A stretch of 64,000 nt of DNA from Calliopum simillimum (lineage: Eukaryota; Arthropoda; Insecta; Diptera; Lauxaniidae). Positions 41,601 to 47,068 of this stretch are shown here, in pieces. The notes under the pieces were generated by a model. It ran no database searches, was not told the DNA's origin, and saw nothing but the letters and a program-made list of their open reading frames with translations. The stretch covers positions 81,849,697 through 81,913,696 of the forward strand of contig OX638371.1 in assembly GCA_951812925.1 (NCBI GenBank), read 5' to 3'. The position numbers and the translations under genes are program-made. How positions within the stretch are numbered: the stretch's first letter is position 1; every line of letters starts with the position of its first letter.

Positions 41601-44600
41601 CCATTACGCGCAATGACTTGACGTTATTTAACTCCGTTGCCAAGTGAACGGGCGCCTGTTTCTTCTCATTAAGAAGGCTTGTATCAACCGGTCTAAAAGG
41701 ATGAATAAAGAAGTAAGATAATATGTAATAGTTGAGTAATGCAAAGAAGAAAATTTCCTTAAGTTAAGAAAATATAAAAGCAAAATATTAACTTAAATCA
41801 TTAAATTGTAGTGATTTGTTTTATGAAATGACTTCCAAATTAAACAAAATATTTAAACTCACACAGACAATAAGAAATCCAGCGCATCGTAGGAGTCACA
41901 TTCAACCGCTACGTGCAATGGTGTATTACCAGCATTATCCTGTGCGTTGAAATCTAATGTAAACAAGAAAGTTTTTTTAATGTAAACAAGAAATTTTATA
42001 AGTTTATGGTAGAAAGTTTAATTGAAACGTATTTTGTAACAAATATCTCCAGGATTTTAAATTAAGAAAAGATAAAATTAAGAGAAATAGATATGTTTTC
42101 ATATGATTTTCGCGAATTTGGTTAATTTTTTTTTTTTCGAAGAAAATCTTTGAAACACACAATATGAAATCAAAATAAAAACCATATCGCCACCTCAATA
42201 CTACAACTAGGTAACTCCAATTTTCTAGTTTTGAGATTTTTTGAAGATTTTAAAAAATTTTAATTTTTTCTTTAACTTTGCAATGTTGTCGCATTAGCGA
42301 AACTAAACCATGATATCATAGCGACGCATGATACGAAAAGTAGGATGATTCAATTCTCCTACGAAAATTAGGTTGTTTTATATTCTTGGAAGAAAAGTGG
42401 GACGTTTCAGAATTTTTAACAAAAAGTATGATGTTTCATATTTTTTTATGAAAAATAGGATGTTTTACATTCTTGGACGAAAAGTAGGACGTTTCAAACT
42501 TTTTTACGAAAAGTAGGATGTTTCATAATTTGTTACGAAAAGTAGGTTGTGTTAAACTTTTAGACGAATTATAGGATGTTTCATATTGAACGACCAAAAA
42601 GAAAATGGTGAATCATATCATAAGCGCATATAAAAATTTGTTAACTTATTTAATGTATTTAAATGCACCTTAACCTTCCCTGTGAGCTTCTTTTAGTTTA
42701 TGCATGACATAAAATGCTCGTTTCATCGACAAATCTGCTTAAATTTTTATTGTTTTGATACTCGAATTAAACATACATTAACAATGATGGCTAAAATAAA
42801 ACGTGGATTAGCCTAAACAAAACTTCAGCAAACGAACAATCACATAACAGATGAATATGATTAAATTCAGAATGTTTTCAAAAATGATTATCCGTAAAGT
42901 ATAACCCTATTTCTATCCTTGGATACTTGTTGTGTTTATAGCAAATCGTCTAAAAGAGCCAAAAATTAGTGTTTGACGTGAAGACGTGTATTCTATTAAG
43001 AAGCGTGGCACCGCGTATCTAAAACATTATGGTTATCGTTCCTAAGTGCAAACCCTATCTCCATACCAAATTTCATAAAAATCGATGCGGTGGCTTGGAC
43101 GTGAGAAGGTTTTTTCTATTTAGGGGCGTGGTACCGCTCACTTAAAAAAAAATATCCTATGAACTGCTGCTCTTCACAGCCTTTCCAGCAAAAAAAAATC
43201 AAGTGAATATGTTGAAATTTAAGCATGGAAAGGGAATGAACCGATTTCGTTTACCTCTTTATATACTTATATGTAGATATGTTATATTTTCTCATCGTTC
43301 TTTCACTTAATAACTTATACCTGATATTAATATTTCATTTACATTAGGACATTTATGTAAAAAAATAAGAAACACCCTAGTTTTTGCCAAAAATACGCTG
43401 CAAGAATCAACGTCAACCTAGTTTTCGTGCAACTCATCGAAACGTCCTAGTTTTCGTCAAAAATGTTCAGACATCCTATTTTTCGACATAAAAACTTTAA
43501 CGTCCTACTTTTATACACAAAACTTCGAAGAAACCTAGTTTTCGTCATATATAATGAAACGTCCTACTTTTCGTCCAAGAATTTTTGAAAACCTACTTTT
43601 CGTAGGAGAATTGAATCATCCTACTTCTCGTATCATGCGTCGATAGGATACTTATCCCAAGAGGGATAATTTCGGAGTTGCTTAGTTCTACAATTGAGGT
43701 GACGATATGTTTTAACAAATAATTATTATTTCTCGAATATTAAGTTTGCATTGAAAGTTTTAAAACTAATTTGAGCACACCTTCTTATATGGACACTGTT
43801 ATGCAATAACGAGTCAACCCTCAAACAAATTTTTTTCGACTTATGAATACAGTTCGATTCTAAATATGAAGAAGCACCTATTTTTAAAAAACCGAACCTA
43901 AATATTGTTAATAAGATGTTGAAAACAACAAAATTTGTTTGACATTTTCATATCATTTGTTCTACGACATCTACATTAAAACGTAAATATCTCAAAACTA
44001 ATTTCGAGTGGGTTGACTCGTTATTGCATAACACTGTCCATATAGGGTGTATCGCATAAGGTTACGAAGCTTCTGTGAGGTGATAGAGGAGGCCTAGACT
44101 AACAGAAAATTGCACCTGGAAGGGGGACTAAAATGTACCCCTGAGGAGTTACAGGGTTAAAACTGATTTTCTGACTTGTTTCAGAAAAAAAATTATCTTG
44201 GATCACCCTAGCGTTTTAGACAAAATATTTCTACTGCGAAGTTTTAGCTAATTATAGGAGCTTTCTTTTTCCTATTTTTTGACTTTGGCGGCCAATTTAG
44301 TATGAAAAGGGTCCTACTTACATATCTTTTTATAACCGGAAAAAAATGCTTTTCAATGTAACGTATTGGGTTACTCGCATACATACGTTGCGCTGCATAT
44401 GATGTGCGCGCTACATTTGCTGCCCTTTATCAAGTAGGGCTTTCAAGCGAATTGTTCTCGAAAAGTATTTCTTTCTGACCTCAAACTTACAAATTGGTAT
44501 TACGAATGTGCAACTAAATTAGAGGAAATTTAAAGAGGATTAAAAAAAAAAATTATAAAAGGATATAATAATAGGACCTTTTTCATACTAAAAAGGCCGC

Positions 44601-46331
44601 CAAAGTCAAAAAATAGGAAAAAAAAACTAAAATATAATTTTTAAAGGTCCAGAACTTTGCGAAATCCTTTTAAACCCTATAAACCTTATACTCGTTCTGA
44701 AAGCACTTACAATTAGCTAAAACTTCACAATAGAAATGTTTACTCTAAAACAATAGGGTGATTCAAGAAAATTTTTTTCTGAAACAAGTCAGCAAATCAG
44801 TTTTAACCCTTTAACTCCTCAGGGGTTCATTTTAGACCGCCCCTCCAGGTGCAATTTTTTGTTAGTCTAGGCCTCCTCTATCACCTCCCAGAAGCTTGGT
44901 AACCTTATGCAATACACCCTATATAAGCGACGAATGTACAAAATCAATGTATTTTGAACTTCTTTATAACTTTTTGGTAGAAAAAAGTTCAAGAACTCAA
45001 CACATTTCACACTTCGCGGGAAGAAGTAGGGTCACTGAAGCTATTTTGATGGGGTTTAATTCGTACACTTCTCCTGAGTCTTCCGAAAATATCTAAAATA
45101 AAATCCTGACTGCTTGAATTACTCATTTTATAGTAACCTTGAAGTCTTGGAAATTCCGTATTGCGGATAAACCTAGCATAAGCGCCTTTTTTTTGCATGT
45201 TTGAATGTTAGAAATGTTATATCAACCTTGAAGTATTGGCACTAAATATTTTCGATTCGTTAATTTTTCCTGAGTGAGATAATGTAAAAAAGTGGGTCGA
45301 AAACACTCCTTCTTGCGAATAAACCGGCTTTTTTTTGCCCCTTTTTGCCATAAAATTATGATTCAAAGGTTTTAGACTCAATTTGTATTCCACTTTCAGT
45401 TTTTGCATTGTTTTTATTCCTGTTAACTGTTAATTTATTACTAAAAGAGCACCTTTGATCCCATTCATCCAAAATATCGTCCCAAGGACCTGCTTCTTTT
45501 TGAAAACGTGAATCTTAGCAGCGTAAGTAAGTACCTTGGTGTGCCCTTACATTCCTATGGAGTGGCTTACGGTATAGATATTTTGGGATAAAGCTTTCTT
45601 TTTATCAATGAGTTTATTCGATAGCGAGGGATATCAAAGGTCCTATTCAATCTTTAGGTTGGATCAAGGTATTCACTCAGTTGGAACCATGTCAAACCAT
45701 GGTCTCGCTATGGAGATAATGGCACAACTAAAAAAGTGGTTTTTTCGAATGGTGGATCGGATCGGATTTTCCGGCCAGTGGGAAATTGATCGTGAAAGCT
45801 TCTAGAATCACTCCCCATTTTCAATTTTTGTGGGGATTTTTTTTGTAATAACTGTGCATGGCCATACATCTTTATTGATGCAAAATCCAACAATCAGAGT
45901 AATTCGAAAGCCATTGGAAATTTTGGTTTTTTAATACATAAGGTCTTTCATAGTAGGATTATAAAAAAATTTTATCTTGCAACCTTTCTTAGGACTACCT
46001 ACTTTGATTTATGCTAATTTAAGAGTTAGTTGACATTTTTTATTTTTGCATTCAGTGAACGAATAACAACTACATTTTAAATCCAGCGATATAAAATATA
46101 AACCTTTTGAATGAAGTGCTACTCGTACAACAAAATTTAAATTTAAAAAGTTAACAAATAACCCATAAACTCACCTCCATTTTGATCGGCTATATAACGT
46201 AAAATATTCACACGATTACGTGCTGCAGCCTGATGTGCAGCAGTGCGTCCTTTACCATCTTTCAGTGATAGACGTGCGTTATCTGCTTGATACAGACGCT
46301 TAAAATCATCTAAGTTTCCTGCTTCAGCTGC
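14332..46331 (-). CDS. TrpA1: TrpA1 cation channel, 3' part of gene (16 exons)
   Basis: The product is a non-selective cation channel of the TRPA family in the sensory-neuron plasma membrane. It is opened by warmth and by electrophilic irritants. The exons join in frame into ~1125 residues (1124 with the alternative linker exon). Residues 1-617 hold about 16 ankyrin repeats with repeated TPLH, ALH and HLA motifs. A linker (623-659) follows. Then come S1 (~693-712), S2 (~752-770), S3 (~788-806), S4 (~819-837), S5 (842-880), a pore helix with MMLGEMDF, S6 across the 934/935 junction, and a C-terminal coiled coil (ELEKQKRKLRDITRSLDQQH). It ends SFNKSL. From memory it matches Drosophila TrpA1 far better than painless, pyrexia or water witch. 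The N-terminal start is not in view: the first visible exon opens inside the first ankyrin repeat, AAEAGNLDDFKRL. All splice junctions are GT-AG except one GC-AG. Confidence 0.95.
14973..15359. mobile_element. Degenerate inverted-repeat element in TrpA1 intron
   Basis: The ends CAGGCATATTCCGAAATCCG and TCAGGCCTGTGCCGTATTCC (opposite strands) match imperfectly. Internal inverted blocks (GAAAAAGTAACCATTT / AAATGGTTACATTTTC; AGTTCTACAAATAATATTG) line up about a common centre. An old fold-back MITE. Confidence 0.55.
15388..16671. other. Intron sequence, no gene seen
   Basis: A short imperfect inverted repeat (GGTACGGAGA at 15388 and TCTCCGTACC near 15575) is the only structure I see. The rest is AT-rich intron. 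Confidence 0.4.
16672..16867. mobile_element. MITE, ~196 bp, in TrpA1 intron
   Basis: Inverted arms of about 75 bases begin CACGGCTCGTT and include CCTCGATGTCGTCCCACTTC and AGGTTTTTTTT, with few mismatches, around a short A/T-rich centre. It lies 100 bp downstream of the exon at 16971-17130, close to that exon's donor. Confidence 0.75.
16971..17130 (-). CDS. TrpA1: TrpA1 C-terminal exon 1
   Basis: 160 nt coding VVLHTELERKLPQMWLQKID to RKWFSNPFSED, the post-S6 cytoplasmic region. Acceptor TTTCAG, donor GTAAGT, phase 1 out. The intron before it is 74 bp. Confidence 0.94.
17205..17317 (-). CDS. TrpA1: TrpA1 exon with S6
   Basis: 113 nt coding SVFMILMPILLMNLLIGLAV, then GDIESVRRNAQLKRLAMQ: most of S6 and the cytoplasmic TRP-like helix. 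Acceptor TTCACAG, donor GTAATA. The 953-bp intron before it (17318-18270) holds satellite and dispersed repeats. Confidence 0.94.
17387..17640. repeat. Satellite-like ~115-bp tandem repeat, two units
   Basis: Two units share GCTCTGAG(C/A)AAAA, GGACAAGAGGGCGTGG-type and GAGATAATCCAACTAAATTT phrases. They are followed by GGGTATTTAATGTTTGACCAGG. The same units and the same ending occur as a longer array at 62390-63015. Lies in a TrpA1 intron. Confidence 0.7.
17980..18190. repeat. Dispersed repeat, copy 1
   Basis: It contains ATGGTTATCGTTCCTTAGTG, CAATACCAAATTTCATAAAA and ATCGATG in the same order as 43015-43215. Both loci also share the TACCGC(C/T)CACTTAAAAA and AAAAAAAATCAAG(C/T)GAATATG phrases. 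Family unknown. Confidence 0.6.
18271..18433 (-). CDS. TrpA1: TrpA1 exon with pore loop
   Basis: 163 nt coding IVDPQPNHLSFSNIPMSLLR, then the pore helix and filter (MMLGEMDFVGTY), and the start of S6 (VPITSFVIL). The Glu-Met-Asp acidic pair follows the TRPA pattern. Acceptor TTTGCAG, donor GTAAGT; ends one base into a Ser codon. Confidence 0.94.
18499..18615 (-). CDS. TrpA1: TrpA1 exon with S5
   Basis: 117 nt (39 codons, phase 0 to 0) coding VGIYVVMFLEILQTLIKVLM, then VFSILIIAFGLAFYILLSK: the S4-S5 linker and S5. Acceptor TTAAAAG, donor GTAGGA. Confidence 0.94.
18695..19028 (-). CDS. TrpA1: TrpA1 exon with S2-S4
   Basis: 334 nt coding SLNSNNRTEV to LLLFLQRFDQ, covering S2 (AIVFCAIGIVVYIGLNSL), S3 (SWILYISTLIMVAPAF) and S4 (AASIAVFLSWFRLLLFL). 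Acceptor ATATGCAG, donor GTTAGT, phase 2 in and 0 out. The intron before it is just 62 bp. From memory the S1-S2 loop is somewhat shorter than in D. melanogaster, so the acceptor is slightly less certain than the others. Confidence 0.9.
19091..19302 (-). CDS. TrpA1: TrpA1 exon with S1
   Basis: 212 nt coding TMVNHGRVELLAHPLSQKYL through the hydrophobic S1 helix (LLIYSIFLLLVTVYSSLM) to NKTALER. Acceptor CTATAG, donor GTAAGT, phase 0 in and 2 out. NKT is a possible glycosylation site in the extracellular S1-S2 loop. Confidence 0.93.
19579..19686 (-). CDS. TrpA1: TrpA1 alternative linker exon 2
   Basis: 108 nt (36 codons, phase 0 to 0) coding IKYSFRPFTLTPEEREAKRS, then LLDDPDWRETPLCVVN. Acceptor TATTTAG, donor GTGAGT. 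It is the second version of the segment joining the ankyrin domain to S1. The conserved frame and splice sites argue that both exons are in use. Confidence 0.93.
20460..20935. repeat. Tandem repeat with CAGCCAGACGAA units
   Basis: At least three imperfect units, about 150 and 112 bp apart, each contain TTTATTTTTTCAGCCAGACG followed by GGAAAA/TTTCCGGAAAA runs and CCCAAAAAAGTTTTT. It lies between the two alternative linker exons and the S1 exon's upstream region, about 0.8 kb from 19686. Confidence 0.65.
20970..21024 (-). mobile_element. 55-bp retroelement 3'-tail insertion with target duplication
   Basis: Read on the minus strand it is TTGGCCCTATGCTCCTCC, a few bases, then GTTAAAGGAG and a (CATA)n-like tail. 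This matches the 3' end of the non-LTR element at 51277-52554. It is bounded by a 10-bp direct repeat, TTATGGCGGT (20960-20969 and 21025-21034). Confidence 0.75.
21863..21973 (-). CDS. TrpA1: TrpA1 alternative linker exon 1
   Basis: 111 nt (37 codons, phase 0 to 0) coding IKYSFAFLQCPFMFDKIDEK, then TGEPISLANTAPLPALN. Acceptor CACTGTAG, donor GTAAGC. It occupies the same place in the protein as 19579-19686 and shares only IKYSF with it. In D. melanogaster the corresponding exon belongs to one set of TrpA1 isoforms, and the choice here affects heat responsiveness (established knowledge). Confidence 0.93.
22214..22528 (-). CDS. TrpA1: TrpA1 exon g
   Basis: 315 nt (105 codons, phase 0 to 0) from NTALHLATMENKPHSIAVLL to KKDSKSFY, with the last ankyrin repeats and the start of the pre-S1 linker. 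Acceptor TTTACCAG, donor GTAAGT. It can splice to either of two alternative exons that both begin IKYSF. Confidence 0.94.
22931..23475. mobile_element. Snap-back element 1 in TrpA1 intron, ~545 bp
   Basis: Arms beginning AATCCGG(C/A)TTA(T/C)AGACG carry AATAATGCGAATC and ATTGCATGA on both sides. Nearer the centre they hold CAAAGAAG, GGAGTTTGTA and AGCTACCGTCTATGGCTA in mirror order. Nearly the whole element can fold on itself. It lies between the exons ending 24035 and starting 22528. Confidence 0.75.
23505..23855. mobile_element. Snap-back element 2 in TrpA1 intron, 351 bp
   Basis: Arms of about 165 bases start CTAATGCCCCAGACAGAGGG and run through TTTTTATTGCATGATTTTAG and CATAGACATTGACT to a short centre. 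Its AATAATGTGAAAC block resembles element 1, so the two are related families side by side. Confidence 0.8.
24035..24844 (-). CDS. TrpA1: TrpA1 exon f (large ankyrin exon)
   Basis: 810 nt (270 codons, phase 0 to 0) from GAIEIVKLMFTMQPLEKKNC to LLDQVDKDG, with about seven consecutive ankyrin repeats (MTPLHCA, HRSPLLLA, ARNVLHFV, CSPLHYA, ESPLHFA, LTPLHIA, RNPLQLA). Acceptor TTTTCAG, donor GTGAGT. Confidence 0.95.
24845..25980. other. Intron sequence, no gene seen
   Basis: AT-rich intron between exons f and e. No exon or repeat boundary recognised. Confidence 0.45.
25981..26692 (-). mobile_element. Rearranged mariner, 712 bp, with ~140-bp inverted ends
   Basis: The TIRs CGAGGGGCACTATTTATATT and CGTAGGGCACTATTTATGTT are flanked by TA. 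The minus strand codes the transposase N-terminus (26275-26514: MEISRGFRWIIFHNFRRGLS and on), then degraded sequence up to the second helix region. The left end repeats the 5' UTR (GTTTACAGTGAGTTAAGAAA) in inverse, so both ends are 5' ends. Catalytic residues are absent; dead but possibly mobilisable. Confidence 0.85.
27350..27790. repeat. Fold-back repeat related to 47069-48250
   Basis: It starts GCTACTTCG...GCCATATTGGAAAAATGG and includes AATATCTCGCTAACG and GAGAAAAATATTG. The same blocks appear inverted at 27690-27785 (CTAAAAGTAACATTAGCGAG; CGGCGGCGCGACC). It is the same family as the 1.2 kb palindrome at 47 kb, more diverged. Confidence 0.65.
27996..29069 (-). mobile_element. Internally deleted mariner, 1074 bp
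   Basis: TIRs CGAGGGCTGCTAGATATATT and CGTAGGCTGCTAGATATATT, TA on both sides. The N-terminal frame (28646-28894, MELTRKHFRAIIFHNFRRGL) and a second frame (28062-28679, from VPENIDAVRELIMQ-like sequence to HAGEYFEQQ) are separated by a frameshift. Between PHNLT and FGKTGHVATV about 75 codons, including the first catalytic Asp (GDESW in the sister copy), are deleted. VHHDN (Val rather than Ala follows) and SPDLAPND remain. Same subfamily as 31981-33273, opposite orientation. Confidence 0.9.
29401..29589 (-). CDS. TrpA1: TrpA1 exon e
   Basis: 189 nt (63 codons, phase 0 to 0) coding WGESRGCTREEMISFYDSEG to TPVHLACAQ. It holds two ankyrin repeats. Acceptor TTAACAG, donor GTATGT. It sits between a 10.9 kb and a 4.6 kb intron and is bracketed by oppositely oriented mariner copies (27996-29069 and 31981-33273). 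Skipping it would keep the frame. Confidence 0.93.
29590..30800. other. Intron sequence, no gene seen
   Basis: AT-rich part of the 10.9 kb intron. Nothing recognised. Confidence 0.45.
30800..31800. repeat. Fold-back repeat interrupted by another element
   Basis: The left part (30820-31069) and right part (31520-31800) carry phrases of the 47069-48250 family: TGTAGCTCATAAAATTTCCTA, GGGAGATATCCTAATT, ACTCATGA, CATGAAATATCGCGATTTGAA. The insertion at 31070-31519 splits the copy. Confidence 0.6.
31070..31519. mobile_element. TA-flanked MITE with CTCTA-rich ends, 450 bp
   Basis: TIRs GCTTTGTTTGA with TA on both sides (31068-31069, 31520-31521). Both subterminal regions are packed with short CTCTAGAGTA / CTACTCTGCTCT repeats. 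It is inserted in an older fold-back repeat. It resembles 63224-63970 in plan but not in sequence. Confidence 0.75.
31981..33273 (+). mobile_element. Near full-length mariner, 1293 bp, inactivated
   Basis: TIRs CGTAGGCTGCTCGATATATT and CGTGGGCTGCTCGATATATT, with TA at both ends. The transposase starts at ATG 32157 but the third codon is TAA. The reading then holds the DNA-binding region up to WIPHNLTIAQK (about 32530) and shifts frame. It resumes at VTGDESW, passes VHHDNASSH and LELAPND (spacing DD34D, all three Asp present), and meets a TAA in place of the residue after MRGQ at 33058. It ends HAGEYFENQ. So there are two nonsense codons and one frameshift. Confidence 0.92.
33318..33752. mobile_element. 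TIR element carrying a tRNA-like core, copy 2
   Basis: Same parts as 3892-4425: ends with ATCATTATTTGCAAGAAT / TAATGACT, CAACAACAACAACAGGAGTC, the tRNA-like core at 33504-33588 (TAGCGCAGTCCATTGGTAAA; AGTTCAATCCCGGCC), and GTTACGTGGCGGTTACCG. The ends are more worn than in copy 1. Confidence 0.7.
33504..33588 (+). repeat. tRNA-like (pol III type) core, second copy
   Basis: A-box-like TAGCGCAGTCCATTGG and B-box-like AGTTCAATCCC with the same spacing as 4122-4205. This copy keeps GGTAA after the A box, closer to a real tRNA D-loop. Confidence 0.55.
34220..34366 (+). repeat. Probable non-LTR retrotransposon 3' tail
   Basis: The end GGGTTTAGCCCATTGGATGA followed by an (AATA)n run (34340-34366) is the pattern of a fly Jockey/I-type 3' end. 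The preceding open frame (33808-34263) has no domain I recognise, so the 5' limit is unknown. Confidence 0.45.
34673..34720 (-). mobile_element. Short retroelement 3'-tail copy
   Basis: Same sequence as 20970-21024: (ATGT)n, CTCCTTTAACTC, GGAGGAGCATAGGGCCAAT. It stops at the same base and abuts the element at 34727. No target duplication is clear. Confidence 0.65.
34727..36499. mobile_element. TA-flanked element A, 1.77 kb, with a nested insertion
   Basis: TIRs GAGTAACTTAGGTAATGTGG and GAGTAATTTAGGTTAATGTGG, with TA at both ends. Further copies of GGTAATGTGG occur inside both ends (34927-34943; 36113-36125; 36456-36488). The interior is non-coding and holds a complete second element at 35044-35922. 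Confidence 0.8.
35044..35922. mobile_element. TA-flanked element B, 879 bp, nested in element A
   Basis: TIRs GGGGAGATGTGTGTACCTTG perfectly inverted for at least 24 bp, TA on both sides. GTACCTTGGTCC-type motifs recur inside both ends (35224-35268; 35533-35555; 35880-35910). No protein is encoded. Confidence 0.85.
36502..37221. other. Intron sequence, no gene seen
   Basis: AT-rich part of the large intron. Nothing recognised. Confidence 0.4.
37222..37360 (-). pseudogene. Mariner end fragment
   Basis: GCGAGGGTTGCTATTTATGTA, ATGGTTTTATTGTTTTTCAAA and CAGCTTCTTCTGGAAAATCG follow the order of the 3' end of the 28 kb mariner. Only the 3' terminal repeat and the last part of the transposase remain, with gaps. 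Confidence 0.5.
37361..38489. other. Intron sequence, no gene seen
   Basis: Slightly GC-richer around 37800-38200. No exon, repeat edge or RNA gene recognised. Confidence 0.4.
38490..38667. mobile_element. MITE, ~178 bp
   Basis: Arms GGCTAGGTGAAACCGATTT and GGCTAGGTGGAACCGATTT face each other and extend through TTTTAAGG(G/T)ATATCACC. Short non-coding centre. Confidence 0.65.
38864..39706. mobile_element. Non-autonomous hAT element, 843 bp
   Basis: Ends CAGTGTTGCCAAAA and its inverse, bounded by a perfect 8-bp direct repeat ATCACAAC (38856-38863 and 39707-39714). Both features define the hAT superfamily. The interior has GTGAGGAATT and GAGGATTTTT repeats on both sides. No transposase. Confidence 0.9.
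39715..40492. other. Intron sequence, no gene seen
   Basis: 5' part of the GC-AG intron (donor at 40492-40491). AT-rich, nothing recognised. Confidence 0.4.
40493..40600 (-). CDS. TrpA1: TrpA1 exon d, followed by a GC splice donor
   Basis: 108 nt (36 codons, phase 0 to 0) coding ITEFDACPRRPCNNGYYPIH to MEVFFQ. Acceptor TTTTGCAG. The 3' junction reads CAG|GCGAGT, a GC instead of a GT donor. Using the nearby GTATAG instead would shift the frame straight into a stop, and the next exon begins W-G-E, exactly where the Drosophila protein continues. Confidence 0.92.
40601..41496. other. Intron sequence, no gene seen
   Basis: The intron between exons c and d. AT-rich, no repeat edge recognised. Confidence 0.4.
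41497..41692 (-). CDS. TrpA1: TrpA1 exon c
   Basis: 196 nt coding VPVDTSLLNEKKQAPVHLAT to YDNEECARIL. It covers the APVHLA and GRTALHLAA ankyrin motifs. Acceptor TTTTAG, donor GTAAGA; ends in phase 0. The intron before it is only 170 bp. Confidence 0.93.
41863..41953 (-). CDS. TrpA1: TrpA1 exon b
   Basis: 91 nt coding DFNAQDNAGNTPLHVAVECD and on to LDFLLS, ankyrin repeat 2. Acceptor ACATTAG, donor GTGAGT. Phase 1 in, phase 2 out. The intron before it is 4.2 kb and holds a Foldback-like element and two MITEs. Confidence 0.93.
42322..43642. mobile_element. Foldback-like element, 1.32 kb
   Basis: The ends CGACGCATGATACGAAAAGT and CGACGCATGATACGAGAAGT are inverted. Each arm (about 42322-42600 and 43370-43642) is made of seven or eight tandem ~37-bp units around TACGAAAAGTAGGATGTTTCA. 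This is the build of Foldback-type transposons. The centre holds a dispersed repeat (43015-43215). No transposase. Sits in the 4.2 kb intron between exons a and b. Confidence 0.8.
43015..43215. repeat. Dispersed repeat, copy 2
   Basis: Matches 17980-18190 (TATGGTTATCGTTCC, CATACCAAATTTCATAAAAA, ATCGATG, TACCGCTCACTTAAAAA). Lies inside the Foldback-like element. Confidence 0.6.
43790..44040. mobile_element. TA-flanked MITE, 251 bp
   Basis: 31-bp TIRs TGGACACTGTTATGCAATAA, on through CGAGTCAACCC, with one mismatch, TA at both ends. It is separated from the next element by only TATA. Confidence 0.85.
44045..44919. mobile_element. TA-flanked palindromic element, 875 bp
   Basis: TIRs GGGTGTATCGCATAAGGTTA / GGGTGTATTGCATAAGGTTA extend into arms of several hundred bases (AGGCCTAGACTAACA; TTTCAGAAAAAAA; GTTTTAGCTAATT). 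TA on both sides. A shorter relative (GGACCTTTTTTATACTAAAA) lies near 48465. Confidence 0.8.
44922..46174. other. Intron sequence, no gene seen
   Basis: No exon or repeat boundary recognised before the exon at 46175. Confidence 0.4.
46175..46331 (-). CDS. TrpA1: TrpA1 exon a (first in window)
   Basis: 157 nt coding from AAEAGNLDDFKRLYQADNAR to NILRYIADQNG, the first ankyrin repeat. Acceptor TTTTACAG, donor GTGAGT; one base is left over for the next exon. The exon or exons before it lie more than 17.7 kb away or went unseen. Confidence 0.93.
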
Positions 46332-47068
46332 CTGTAAAAGGAATCAACAAATGAGATGAGATATTAAAATTTATGTTATCTTGCTAAGCAAAGTCTTGTT
46401 AAATTTAAAGTAAGAATAAAGTTCAATAGTTTCTTTCAACAGTAGTATGGTTGATTATTGAAGTAAGCAATGTTGATTGTTTTACATTTTCGATAACTGT
46501 TGTATTTTGAACAACATGTCGTATGAGTAACATGCAATTATTTTAATTGTAATAAAACTTTCATCAATCTTCGTTAGGCAAATACTTAAAATACTTATAG
46601 CTTTTTAAGTTTACGTTGCATTAAAAAATTAATAAAGTTAGGATATGAATAAAATTAAAATGGAAAAATTAGCTATCATAAATCATGTCTACAAGTAAAT
46701 GTAAAGAAGTTGAAAGTCTATTGTAAAACAAAGGCTTTTGGCTCAACTAAATTGCTATTAAAATGTGCACTGATGTGAATGCCCTTAGAGTTGTAAGAGT
46801 TCAAAATTAAATTGTTATTAAGTACATAGTTCAATTATTGCTTAAGTGTTGCATTGTAATGAAAAATATTTACTGCCCAACGAAAAGATTATTCCCACTT
46901 CATTGAAAATGAGGGAGTTTTTGGCCAGCTGAATTTTGCAAAAAGCTGCCAAAAGTTTTCTTTTTACTTATTAGCCAATAATGTTTTGTTTTGTCCCATG
47001 AGAGATAAAAATTTTCTCTCCTTACTTTCTTTCTATCTAATATCAAATTTTTTGCATAAAACCAAGCA
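46332..47068. other. 5' intron sequence, no gene seen
   Basis: AT-rich, upstream of the first visible TrpA1 exon. No further exon recognised. Confidence 0.4.

Noticed and set aside
14332..46331. Painless, pyrexia or water witch instead of TrpA1
   Set aside because: The number of ankyrin repeats, the pore sequence and the alternative linker exons follow TrpA1; the other TRPA genes lack these.
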